From positions 1 through 21,838 of the forward strand of contig JAFDUB010000016.1 in assembly GCA_019594025.1 (NCBI GenBank): a DNA stretch of 21,838 nt, read 5' to 3'. The translations under genes were made by a program, and so were the position numbers. The notes beneath the pieces are model-generated. The model had not been told where the DNA came from and ran no database searches. It worked only from the letters and a program-made list of their open reading frames with translations. The DNA is from Thermoplasmata archaeon (GTDB lineage: Archaea > Thermoplasmatota > Thermoplasmata > Halarchaeoplasmatales > Halarchaeoplasmataceae). Below, piece by piece: positions 1 through 7,221 of the stretch. Every line of letters begins with the position of its first letter. Position 1 is the first letter of the stretch.

Positions 1-1
1 C

Positions 2-208
2 ATGTGTCCCGCTATATCGGTTATGCCGGAAGACGATGGCAAAGCAAGGATACATCAAGATATATGTGTGGGCTGCGGTGTATGTTCGAAGCTCTGTCCC
101 AAAGGGGCCATCAAATCAACCGCAACCATGTACGGAGGAGATGATAAGCCCGTGCTGACCGTGGAGGATCATGAAGAGTATCAAGAAAAAAGGGAGGCGA
201 AAGAATGA
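2..208 (+). CDS. iorA: Indolepyruvate:ferredoxin oxidoreductase subunit alpha, C-terminal end (partial)
   Basis: This is the 3' end of a gene that begins before the window, so the ATG at position 2 is an internal codon. The visible 68 residues carry the ferredoxin-like tail of IorA: a cysteine cluster CVGCGVCSKLCP near residues 22-33, with an additional CP at residues 2-3 that would complete a second cluster with cysteines outside the window. IorA/IorB oxidatively decarboxylates aryl-pyruvates from aromatic amino acids to aryl-acetyl-CoA and reduces ferredoxin. The ATGA overlap with the next gene (iorB at 205) shows translational coupling. The assignment rests on the Fe-S tail plus the unmistakable partner gene; the thiamine-diphosphate core is not visible. 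Confidence 0.88.
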   Translation: MCPAISVMPEDDGKARIHQDICVGCGVCSKLCPKGAIKSTATMYGGDDKPVLTVEDHEEYQEKREAKE

Positions 209-804
209 AAGAGACAAACATAATACTGTGTGGAATCGGTGGTGAAGGGTTAGTGATGCTCTCGAACGTGATCGGAGAGGCCTGTAGGCTTGCTGGAAAG
301 AACGTTATCTCCGGAGAGATGCACGGCCTCGCCCAGCGATCCGGTTCTGTTATCATACACATGCGTATAGGGGAAGAGGTACTTTCACCCTTGATACCCC
401 CCGGCGAAGCTGATATCATCGTGGCATTGGAGGCCATGGAGGCTCTTAGGTACATGTATTATCTCAAGCCAGGTGGCGTTGTATTGACCAACAAACGATT
501 GGTGCATCCTCCTGGAGAGACCCATGATCTTGTTACCAAAAAGATAGATAAATACGTGGAATACGACGAAGTCGTTGAGGCTATCCAAGAGGGTGGGGCC
601 GAATTACGGGAAGTCAACGCTCTCTCATTGGCGAAGAAAGCCGGAGAGGTAAGAGCCCAAAACGTCGTTATGGTGGGAGCTTTATGCTCGACTTTAGATG
701 GTGTGATACCTAGAGATAGTCTTATCCAGGCGGTCAAAGGTACTGTGCCGGAGAAGGCAGTGGAGAGTAATGTTAAAGCCTTCGAGCTCGGTGAGAAAGT
801 ATAA
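205..804 (+). CDS. iorB: Indolepyruvate:ferredoxin oxidoreductase subunit beta
   Basis: 199 residues, the usual length of IorB, the gamma-domain partner (pyruvate ferredoxin oxidoreductase gamma family). The glycine-rich start GIGGEG (residues 10-15), the segment GEMHGLAQRSGSV and the ADIIVALEAMEALR stretch are typical of this subunit. The start overlaps the iorA stop in an ATGA arrangement, so the two are one transcript and made in equal amounts. The product works in the cytoplasm in amino-acid fermentation, feeding low-potential electrons to ferredoxins such as the pair at 11695-12079, though that link is inference. Confidence 0.93.
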   Translation: MKETNIILCGIGGEGLVMLSNVIGEACRLAGKNVISGEMHGLAQRSGSVIIHMRIGEEVLSPLIPPGEADIIVALEAMEALRYMYYLKPGGVVLTNKRLVHPPGETHDLVTKKIDKYVEYDEVVEAIQEGGAELREVNALSLAKKAGEVRAQNVVMVGALCSTLDGVIPRDSLIQAVKGTVPEKAVESNVKAFELGEKV

Positions 805-827
805 TGAATATATGATTAGACAAAAAG

Positions 828-835
828 TTTATTAA
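828..835 (+). promoter_or_regulatory. TATA box for the hemerythrin-like gene
   Basis: TTTATTAA preceded by an A-rich BRE-like stretch (AAAAAG) lies 44 nt before the ATG at 872, leaving a short leader with the Shine-Dalgarno GGGTGAT at 861-867. This separates the gene from the iorAB transcript. Confidence 0.5.
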
Positions 836-871
836 CATCATACACATATATTAGAAGTACGGGTGATATAT

Positions 872-1666
872 ATGAGGGTATTAGTTACTGATGAGAATAG
901 AGCTTCTCGCATCCTCCTCGAAAACATCTTCAAACTTAAGAATTTCGAGGTACTTGATGCGAAGGATAGTGGGGAGGTGCTGGACCTGTACAAAGAAAAC
1001 CAAGATACTGATGTGATATCGGCTAGTTCTACTCTTCCTAAGGGCATCGATACGGTCGTAAATTCATTTAATGGAGATGATTTCGACCCTATCGACGATT
1101 TGATCCGTGAACACCGGCTGATGGAACGAACGGTGAACACATGTCAGAAGATAGCCTCCAAGATACACGGTGACGTCGATAATAAAATCCTTGCATATCC
1201 CATGACTCCGGCTTTAACAATTGAGAAGAGGCTACATCGTAGAAAGGAGTCGCACTACATGGTTAACTTTTTAGAAAAAGCAATATCATTGGAAGGGGAA
1301 AAACCTGATGATAAATTATTCTACAGGGCTTCGCTGAAAAGTGTAGAGGAGGAGCATAAAAAGATCGACAAAGTATTCAAACAACTTCAGTACGAAATCC
1401 TATCTCAGGCCAAAGGCAAATCTAATTTTAAATCATTTAAAAATACTATCGACGATTTCGCTGAAATATTAAGAGAACATATCTATCGTCAAGAACGATT
1501 TCTATTTCCCTTAAGTCGTAAATTCCTCGACATCGAGTTAAAGAAAAAATTAAGAGTGGAATTCAATAAAGAGGAAAATAAAATCGGCAAGGATAAGTTA
1601 AAGAAACTTGACGACATTCTCTCTCGTGTAGAAGTTGTGTTGGGGATCGAGATTCTAGATCAATAG
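872..1666 (+). CDS. Half-receiver / hemerythrin-like (HHE) fusion protein
   Basis: 264 residues. The start is the ATG at 872, with GGGTGAT 5 nt upstream; an in-frame GTG at 863 overlaps that Shine-Dalgarno and is less likely. Residues 1-58 follow the first half of a response-regulator receiver: VLVTDEN keeps an acidic pair (D7/E8), then helix 1, strand 2 (FEVLDAKD), helix 2 and strand 3 (DVISASSTLP), where the phosphoacceptor aspartate is replaced by Ser52. Strands 4-5 with the conserved Thr and Lys are absent. From about residue 74 a hemerythrin-like helical bundle follows: REH82, EEEH163 and REH204-IYRQERFLFP. The usual HxxEE/LFP second helix is not recognisable and the last helix has Gln208 where Glu is expected. 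A hemerythrin fold is likely; oxygen, NO or metal sensing is only inferred. It sits beside a nitroreductase, a response regulator and a flavoprotein. Confidence 0.72.
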   Translation: MRVLVTDENRASRILLENIFKLKNFEVLDAKDSGEVLDLYKENQDTDVISASSTLPKGIDTVVNSFNGDDFDPIDDLIREHRLMERTVNTCQKIASKIHGDVDNKILAYPMTPALTIEKRLHRRKESHYMVNFLEKAISLEGEKPDDKLFYRASLKSVEEEHKKIDKVFKQLQYEILSQAKGKSNFKSFKNTIDDFAEILREHIYRQERFLFPLSRKFLDIELKKKLRVEFNKEENKIGKDKLKKLDDILSRVEVVLGIEILDQ

Positions 1667-1726
1667 ACAACATGATGAAAAAATTATTAATTCTCCTTTT
1701 GTATCGTCCACGAAGGAGTCAGCGAT

Positions 1727-2278
1727 ATGGATGTGAAAGAAGCTATCGAAAAAAGAAGGGCCTACAGAGCTCTGGAGAGGGTGGATATAGACGACGACAC
1801 ACTGGATGAGTTGATCCATGCGATACGGTTGACACCCTCCTGTTTTAACAACCAACCTTGGAATTACGTATTCGTGCGTGACTCCGAGATGCTGGAAAAG
1901 ATGAAGGAAGTGATGTCTAAGGGTAACGAATGGACCTTTAGAGCATCGATGATCGCAGCGGTATTTTCAAAAAAGGATGATGACTGTGTTGTAAAGGGTC
2001 GTGAGTACCACCTTTTCGACGCCGGACAGGCCAATGGTTTCATGATACTGCGTGCAACAGAGTTAGGACTGGTTGCCCACCCCATCGCAGGTTTCAGTGA
2101 AAAGAAGGTCAAAGAAGTATTGGGGATCCCCGACGAATACACGGTTATCACGCTGGTCATCTTCGGTCGACATCCGGATGAGCCGGAGAAAATACTCGAA
2201 GGAAATTCTTTGAAGACGGAGAAAGAACGACCGGAACGTAAGAAGGTAGAAGAGTTTGTGCACTTCGATAGATATTGA
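1727..2278 (+). CDS. Nitroreductase-family FMN protein
   Basis: 183 residues, a short member of the nitroreductase superfamily, which uses FMN to transfer electrons from NAD(P)H to nitro compounds, quinones or flavins. The phosphate-binding start RRAYR (residues 10-14), the CFNNQPW segment (39-45) and the ELGLVAHPIAGF stretch followed by a LGIPDEY motif match the family. A Shine-Dalgarno GGAG at 1714-1717 lies about 9 nt before the ATG. It follows the hemerythrin-like gene by 60 nt on the same strand and may share its transcript. The true substrate cannot be read from the sequence. Confidence 0.85.
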   Translation: MDVKEAIEKRRAYRALERVDIDDDTLDELIHAIRLTPSCFNNQPWNYVFVRDSEMLEKMKEVMSKGNEWTFRASMIAAVFSKKDDDCVVKGREYHLFDAGQANGFMILRATELGLVAHPIAGFSEKKVKEVLGIPDEYTVITLVIFGRHPDEPEKILEGNSLKTEKERPERKKVEEFVHFDRY

Positions 2279-2296
2279 TTCTTCACCTTGATTAAC

Positions 2297-2323
2297 ATAG
2301 TCTAAATTGAAGTCTAAGACTAT
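2297..2323. repeat. Inverted repeat between convergent genes
   Basis: ATAGTCT at 2297-2303 pairs perfectly with AGACTAT at 2317-2323 across a 13-nt spacer. It lies between the nitroreductase stop and the convergent response-regulator stop, so it could aid termination from either side, but no strong T run follows. A separate direct repeat TACAACCG occurs at 2371-2378 and 2383-2390. Nothing else is visible in the 118-bp gap. Confidence 0.35.
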
Positions 2324-2396
2324 TTAGATAAAACTATTATGATCGCTAGTTTCAGTGATAAATATCCTATTACAACCGTATATACAACCGAATCAA

Positions 2397-3098
2397 CTAG
2401 GGTTTGAGTGATACGGTTACTAGATAGCGGTTCTCGAAAACCTGTACATCTTCGATACGAGGTTGATAATTTGCCTGGAGCTCTCCATTATCTTTCAGCT
2501 CGAAGGAGAATTTATTGAACTCCGAAGAGCTGTTGAATTCCAGGATCAATTTATAGCGGCCTTCTTTTTCACCCCTAGGGAATGATACTATTCCGGGATG
2601 TTGCCGCGAGATGCTGGTAAAGGTTTCTTTGAAGTTTTCCAACAAGTCTATTGCTTCTATCATATGATCCACCTTCACGACTTCGGCCGATCTTCTTTCA
2701 TCTAGACGTTCCAATTCTCTATGAAGTGTGGATATGATCTCTTCGTTGGAACACGGTTTCTCAAGATAGTGATGTACTTTGGCTTTGTTGATGGCTTCCT
2801 TAGCTGTTTTCAGATCAGAGTAGCCGGTTATCAGTATCCTCACCATATCTGGATACTCGTCTTTTATACGGGTCAAAAGCTCTATTCCGGAGATGCCTTC
2901 CATACGTTGGTCCGCGATCACGATATCGAAATTTTCTTCTGTTAATTTGCTGTGAGCTTCTTCTCCCGATGAAAAAGAAAAAGCCTCGGCATCTAGTCCG
3001 TCCGAAGTGTTTACCAAAGTTACCAACATCTCTCGCAGGTCTTTATCGTCGTCCACTACCATTACCTTGAACGGGCTTCGTTCCTCTTCTTCATTCAT
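2397..3098 (-). CDS. Response regulator with receiver domain and unidentified C-terminal domain
   Basis: 233 residues. Residues 10-125 are a complete receiver: acidic pair Asp16/Asp17, phosphoacceptor Asp63 in VIADQRM, Thr91 in ITGYSD and Lys114 in LEKPC, so it should be phosphorylated by a histidine kinase, none of which is in the window. The DQRM and TGYSD wording resembles receivers of the RpfG/NtrC kind. Residues about 120-150 form a helical linker, and residues about 160-233 an alpha/beta or beta-rich segment (RYKLILEFNSSSEFNKFSF, then YLVTVSLKP) that I do not recognise. There is no DNA-binding, HD-GYP or GGDEF motif. The start at 3098 has a GGGTGAGAT Shine-Dalgarno. It is divergent from the flavoprotein at 3231. 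Confidence 0.85.
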   Translation of the reverse strand: MNEEEERSPFKVMVVDDDKDLREMLVTLVNTSDGLDAEAFSFSSGEEAHSKLTEENFDIVIADQRMEGISGIELLTRIKDEYPDMVRILITGYSDLKTAKEAINKAKVHHYLEKPCSNEEIISTLHRELERLDERRSAEVVKVDHMIEAIDLLENFKETFTSISRQHPGIVSFPRGEKEGRYKLILEFNSSSEFNKFSFELKDNGELQANYQPRIEDVQVFENRYLVTVSLKP

Positions 3099-3146
3099 TA
3101 TCTCACCCTTGAGTTTGATGATATATGAAAGTACATGTAATTAATA

Positions 3147-3183
3147 TTATCGATTTGTTAACAACGAAGCTTGCTATCGATAA
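3147..3183. promoter_or_regulatory. Operator-like inverted repeat in a divergent promoter region
   Basis: TTATCGAT (3147-3154) and ATCGATAA (3176-3183) are perfect 8-bp inverted copies, 29 bp apart centre to centre, near three helical turns. They lie between the divergent response regulator and the thioredoxin-reductase-like gene and just before the latter's TATA-like TTTAAAGG (3191-3198). This is a plausible site for a dimeric repressor or activator of one or both genes. The bound protein is unknown. Confidence 0.4.
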
Positions 3184-3230
3184 AAAACGATTTAAAGGAC
3201 GCCTACCTTAGAAGAACATAAGGGATAATC

Positions 3231-4142
3231 ATGATGAAAGAATATGATGTGATCGTTATCGGTGGAGGTCCCGCAGGATTGTCCGCTTCCATATATACGG
3301 CTAGAGCGGATTTTTCTACTGTTGTGCTGGACCAACCCGATAAGCTGCTTAGGAAAGCGAAAAAGATCGATAACTACTTCGGATTTCCAAAAGGTGTTTC
3401 GGGTTCCGAGCTGCTCGATAGGGGTATAGAGCAGGCAGAAAGGTTCGGTACCGAAGTGATCGAAGATCGTGCTCTCTTGGTCAAGCTGGACGGTGAGAAA
3501 TACATCGTTGAAACCGCTGAAAACATTTACAAAGCCAAGGGCTTGATAATCGCACCTGGGATTCAACATAAGAAGCCTCTGCTCGATGGTTTGGAGGAGT
3601 ACGAAGGTAAAGGTGTGAGCTACTGCGTTACCTGCGACGCTCCTTTCTTCAAGGATAAAAAGGTCGGGCTGATCGGTTCCGAAGATCTAGTCGTTAAAGA
3701 GGCTTTGGAGTTGTTGGAGTATACCCGGGATATCAAGATATTCACCAACGGTGACGAGCTCGAAGCCAACGATCAACTCCTCGAAGAATTGGACGTGGAG
3801 GATGTTCCCGTGGTTAAAGAAGAGATCGTAAGAGTTCTCGGTGACGATAAACTAATTGGCTTGGAGATGGATTATGGTGAGGAAAAGATGGACGGACTCA
3901 TGGTGGCTGAAGGCACCAGCGGTTCGTTGGACTTTGCTAAAAGCTTAGGCATACCGATCGAGGATAACAGACTGGTCGTAGATGAAAAGCAGTTCTCTGG
4001 TATGCCGAGGGTTTACGCCGCCGGGGACTGTACGGGAGGTGCCAGGCAAATAAGCGCAGCGGTTGGAGAGGGTGCATCAGCCGCTTTAGGGCTGATAACC
4101 GAATTAAGAGGAAAGAAGTACGTAGACTGGAAGCACGATTGA
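3231..4142 (+). CDS. Thioredoxin-reductase-like flavoprotein lacking a clear NADPH site
   Basis: 303 residues, the size of low-molecular-weight thioredoxin reductases. An FAD Rossmann motif GGGPAG lies at residues 11-16, the redox-active pair CVTCD at 132-136 and the second FAD motif AAGDCTGGARQISAAVGEG near the end. In the pyridine-nucleotide domain the expected GxGxxA is VGLIGSEDLVVKEA (145-158), and the usual HRRxxxR for the NADPH 2'-phosphate is absent. Family members of this kind, such as the Thermoplasma enzyme and the F420-dependent enzyme of Methanocaldococcus, do not use NADPH, so another electron donor is plausible here. Start: ATGATG with AGGGATAAT just upstream; the second ATG at 3234 is equally possible. 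Confidence 0.87.
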   Translation: MMKEYDVIVIGGGPAGLSASIYTARADFSTVVLDQPDKLLRKAKKIDNYFGFPKGVSGSELLDRGIEQAERFGTEVIEDRALLVKLDGEKYIVETAENIYKAKGLIIAPGIQHKKPLLDGLEEYEGKGVSYCVTCDAPFFKDKKVGLIGSEDLVVKEALELLEYTRDIKIFTNGDELEANDQLLEELDVEDVPVVKEEIVRVLGDDKLIGLEMDYGEEKMDGLMVAEGTSGSLDFAKSLGIPIEDNRLVVDEKQFSGMPRVYAAGDCTGGARQISAAVGEGASAALGLITELRGKKYVDWKHD

Positions 4143-4144
4143 GC

Positions 4145-4699
4145 TTAAAGTCCAAGTTCTTCGTCTATCTCCTGCAGTGCCTCTAGAGCCATGGATAGGA
4201 ACTTATCTCGATCCATATCGAACTCTTCGCAGTACATTATACGATCTCGGTCAACATTCTTTGCAAATGAAGAGTCGTCGAATTTTTTGAAAACCGATTC
4301 AGGCCTAGCTTCCTTGATCTTTCGGTTAGGCATCACAAGGGCTGTAGCTATTATCAACCCAGAAGCCGCATCAGCCGCCACCAATGCCTTATCCATCTCC
4401 GTGCGGGGTTTAACGCCGGTATGTTCGTGATTATGTGCCTTTACCGCCTCCAATATATCTTCTGATACCTTCCCCTCGAGCATCTCCGCAGAACGGAGAG
4501 CGTGCTTAGATGGATTGTCCTTAGTTTCTTCGTAGTCCACATCATGAACGAGACCGCAAAGTTCCCATTCTTTTCCATCTCTACCGATCTCCTTTGCGGT
4601 TCTTTTCATTATCTGTGCAACCGCAAACATGTGTTTTTTCAAATTCTCGTTAGACACTTTTTTACCTACAAAGCCAATGGCGTCTTCTCGGGATAACAT
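4145..4699 (-). CDS. HD-domain (HDIG-type) metal-dependent phosphohydrolase
   Basis: 184 residues from the ATG at 4699. I prefer this over the in-frame ATG at 4711 because GGTGAG lies 7 nt before it and a TATA-like TTAATAAA lies about 36 nt upstream. The HD signature is His23, His52-Asp53 (GLVHDVDYE) and AHNHEHTG at about 88-95, followed by LVAADAASG, so the metal-binding histidines and aspartates are present. HD proteins hydrolyse phosphomonoesters or phosphodiesters of nucleotides and related compounds; the substrate cannot be told. It is convergent with the flavoprotein gene, with 2 bp between the stops, and divergent from mcm. Confidence 0.85.
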   Translation of the reverse strand: MLSREDAIGFVGKKVSNENLKKHMFAVAQIMKRTAKEIGRDGKEWELCGLVHDVDYEETKDNPSKHALRSAEMLEGKVSEDILEAVKAHNHEHTGVKPRTEMDKALVAADAASGLIIATALVMPNRKIKEARPESVFKKFDDSSFAKNVDRDRIMYCEEFDMDRDKFLSMALEALQEIDEELGL

Positions 4700-4727
4700 A
4701 GGTCTCACCATATAATCGAAGCTAACC

Positions 4728-4735
4728 TTTATTAA
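4728..4735 (-). promoter_or_regulatory. TATA box for the HD-domain gene
   Basis: On the minus strand this reads TTAATAAA, about 36 nt before the ATG at 4699. The same spacing is seen at the ferredoxin genes. It supports the shorter start. Confidence 0.45.
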
Positions 4736-4816
4736 TTATTTGCTTAAATCCCATCTTGTTAATGTAAAAAACTTTAAACAGCAGATAACTGTATAGTTCA
4801 AATCCGGTGCGATTTA

Positions 4817-6892
4817 ATGGCGACCAAATACGTTAATTCAGAGATAAAAGAAAAATTCAAAGAATTTTTCGAGGAAAAATACTCAGCGGAGATAATGAAG
4901 ATTGCAGACCACTATCCGGACGAGATGTCTCTTCACGTTTCTTACCAGGATATGATACTGCACTTCGGAGATGAATTTCCTAGATTTATACTGGATAACC
5001 CAAAAACAGCTTTTCAGATAGCTGAGGATGTGATGAGAGAGATCATGGGTGTAGAATATAACGAGGTGGAACCAAAATTGAGGTTAATAAGTTTACCCGC
5101 ACCCAGAAATAAAGGGATAAGGGATCTAAGAGCCGCGGATCTTACTCATTTCGTCGCAATCGACGGACTGGCAAGAAGGGTAACCGAGGTAAGACCTAGG
5201 ATATCGAAGGCAGTTTTTCAATGCCTGCGGTGTGGTGGAACCACGGTGGTGGACCAGGAAGTTAGTTCCCATTTATTGGAGGAACCCGCTGGATGTTCCC
5301 AGTGTGGTAAGGAATCTAAGAAATCGAGAATGATTCATTTACTCGAAGAATCCGAATTCAAGAACTACCAGAATATAGAGATACAGGAAACACCTGAGGA
5401 CTTGAGAGGAGGAGAACAACCTCAGCGTTTGAAAGGATGGGTTGAAGATGACCTCGTCGGCCAGATATCCCCGGGGGACAGGATAACAATAAATGGGATT
5501 ATCGACGGGTCTCCGAAATCTACCAGAGGTGGAGGAAAGTCGAGGAATTTTGATATATTCATGCGGGTGAACAGTATCGAGGTTAAAGAATACGAGTATG
5601 AAGAAGTGGAGCTGTCCGATGAAGATAAGACAGCGATAGAAAAAGCGGCTTCCGGACACAACGTCTTCCAGAAAATAGTTGCTTCTATCGCACCTAGCAT
5701 ACACAAAATGAGTGAAGAAAAAAACGGACTAGCCCTACAGTTGTTTGGAGGCGTGAGAAAGAAACTACCGGATGAGCAGAAGATCCGTGGTGATATCCAC
5801 GTTCTTATGGTGGGTGATCCCGGGACTGCTAAATCACAGCTATTACGTTATATAGCAGATTTATCTCCCCGGGGGATGTATGCCTCCGGTAAGGGCTCCA
5901 CCGGTGCTGGCTTAACCGCCGCAGCCATTAAAGACGAAGTTATGGGTGAATCAAGATGGATACTGGAGGCAGGAACGCTCGTATTGGCCGACAAAGGGAT
6001 CGCAGCGATCGACGAGTTAGATAAGATGAGGGATGAAGATCGAAGCTCCATGCATGAGGCTATGGAACAGCAGACTATCTCGGTTGCCAAGGCGGGAATA
6101 AATGCCAGATTGAATTCACGCTGTGCTCTTCTAGGTGCGGCCAATCCAAGACACGGAAGATTCGAACCACATGAAAACATATCCCAACAGATTAAACTAC
6201 CGGCGCCTTTGATATCCCGTTTCGACCTCATTTTTGCAATAATGGATAAACCAGATAAGAGCCGAGACTTAGATATCGCGCGACATATACTTAAGGTACA
6301 TCACTCAGGCGAGCTGATAATGAACAAAAGAGATAATGAAATAGATAAAGTATTGGAACCTCCTTTCAAAAAGGATTTCGTGAGAAAGTACATCGCCTAC
6401 GCAAAGAGCATTAACCCTATAATGACCGACGAATGCATGCAGAAGCTGGAAGATTTTTTCATGGATATCAGAAGTAGCGGTGGAGATAGCGAATCAATAC
6501 CGATAACAGCTCGTCAATTGGAATCGCTGATTCGTTTATCCGAAGCAAGTGCACGTGCACACCTAAGAGACAGGGTTATAGCTGAGGACGCCGATAGGGC
6601 AATAAAGGTCACCCGACATTTCTTAAATCAGGTGGCATCCACGGAAAGCGGCTTTGATATAGATTTAGTAGCCTCGGACATATCCCACTCTGAGAGAACT
6701 CTTTTACATGAAATCACCAACATTATCCGTGAGGTGTCAGAGCTTCATGGAGAGGGTGTTCCAGAAGACATTATACTACAAGAAGCGGATGAAAGAGGTA
6801 GATCCAGGTCTCAAGTATTAAAAGAATTAAAACGAATGAGTCGAAACGGAACCATTTACCAGCCCTCTGGGGGAAAGTATTTATTAACCTGA
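4817..6892 (+). CDS. mcm: MCM replicative helicase
   Basis: 691 residues, normal for archaeal MCM, the hexameric 3'-5' helicase that unwinds DNA at the fork. The N-terminal domain has a C4 zinc finger (Cys136, Cys139, Cys160, Cys163). The AAA+ part has Walker A GDPGTAKS (333-340), Walker B AAIDELDK (396-403), sensor-1 GAANPRHGRF and the arginine finger SRFDL (467-471). The C-terminal 80 residues form a winged helix ending in GTIYQPSGGKYLLT. No intein interrupts it. The gene leads a compact run with DUF424, nmd3 and nop5 (gaps of 18, 14 and about 31 nt). The ATG at 4817 follows GGTGCGATTTA. Confidence 0.97.
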   Translation: MATKYVNSEIKEKFKEFFEEKYSAEIMKIADHYPDEMSLHVSYQDMILHFGDEFPRFILDNPKTAFQIAEDVMREIMGVEYNEVEPKLRLISLPAPRNKGIRDLRAADLTHFVAIDGLARRVTEVRPRISKAVFQCLRCGGTTVVDQEVSSHLLEEPAGCSQCGKESKKSRMIHLLEESEFKNYQNIEIQETPEDLRGGEQPQRLKGWVEDDLVGQISPGDRITINGIIDGSPKSTRGGGKSRNFDIFMRVNSIEVKEYEYEEVELSDEDKTAIEKAASGHNVFQKIVASIAPSIHKMSEEKNGLALQLFGGVRKKLPDEQKIRGDIHVLMVGDPGTAKSQLLRYIADLSPRGMYASGKGSTGAGLTAAAIKDEVMGESRWILEAGTLVLADKGIAAIDELDKMRDEDRSSMHEAMEQQTISVAKAGINARLNSRCALLGAANPRHGRFEPHENISQQIKLPAPLISRFDLIFAIMDKPDKSRDLDIARHILKVHHSGELIMNKRDNEIDKVLEPPFKKDFVRKYIAYAKSINPIMTDECMQKLEDFFMDIRSSGGDSESIPITARQLESLIRLSEASARAHLRDRVIAEDADRAIKVTRHFLNQVASTESGFDIDLVASDISHSERTLLHEITNIIREVSELHGEGVPEDIILQEADERGRSRSQVLKELKRMSRNGTIYQPSGGKYLLT

Positions 6893-6910
6893 TTAAAACA
6901 TAGTGATACG

Positions 6911-7207
6911 ATGTCAGTACATATTAAAGTATACCAACAGGGCGTTGAAACGTTATTGGCTGCCTGTGACGAAGGTTTATTGGGTAAGATATTCAAGGAG
7001 GGAGAGATACATTTGAATATCAAGACAACCTTCTATGGTGGAGATTTAGTAGAAAATATTTCATTAAAGGATAAACTCAAAGAAGCAACCATCATAAACC
7101 TTGTAGGTAAAAACTGTGTCAAAACCGCTATAAACATGGGTTTAGGATATGAAGAGGATATAATGGAAGTCGAGGGGGTCCCCCATCTTCAGATAGTTAA
7201 AATGTAG
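6911..7207 (+). CDS. DUF424 family protein
   Basis: 98 residues, matching the short archaeal DUF424 family: LLAACDEGLLGKIFKEGE near the N-terminus, the FYGGDLV segment, an INLVGKNCVKTA helix and the ending EVEGVPHLQIVK. Its biochemical role is unknown. It is often found next to nmd3 and translation-factor genes in archaea, and here it sits 18 nt after mcm and 14 nt before nmd3, so it is almost surely co-transcribed. That suggests a role in ribosome or RNA biology, by association only. Confidence 0.85.
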   Translation: MSVHIKVYQQGVETLLAACDEGLLGKIFKEGEIHLNIKTTFYGGDLVENISLKDKLKEATIINLVGKNCVKTAINMGLGYEEDIMEVEGVPHLQIVKM

Positions 7208-7221
7208 AACACGGAGCAAAT

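Noticed and set aside
863..871. GTG start for the hemerythrin-like gene
   Set aside because: The GTG is inside the Shine-Dalgarno of the ATG at 872. The same holds for GTG 12872 (tbp); the TTG starts at 8303 (nop5) and 12707 (dCMP deaminase) were set aside in favour of ATGs 6-9 nt downstream.
4817..6892. Intein in MCM
   Set aside because: The protein is continuous through Walker A, Walker B and the arginine finger, with normal spacing.
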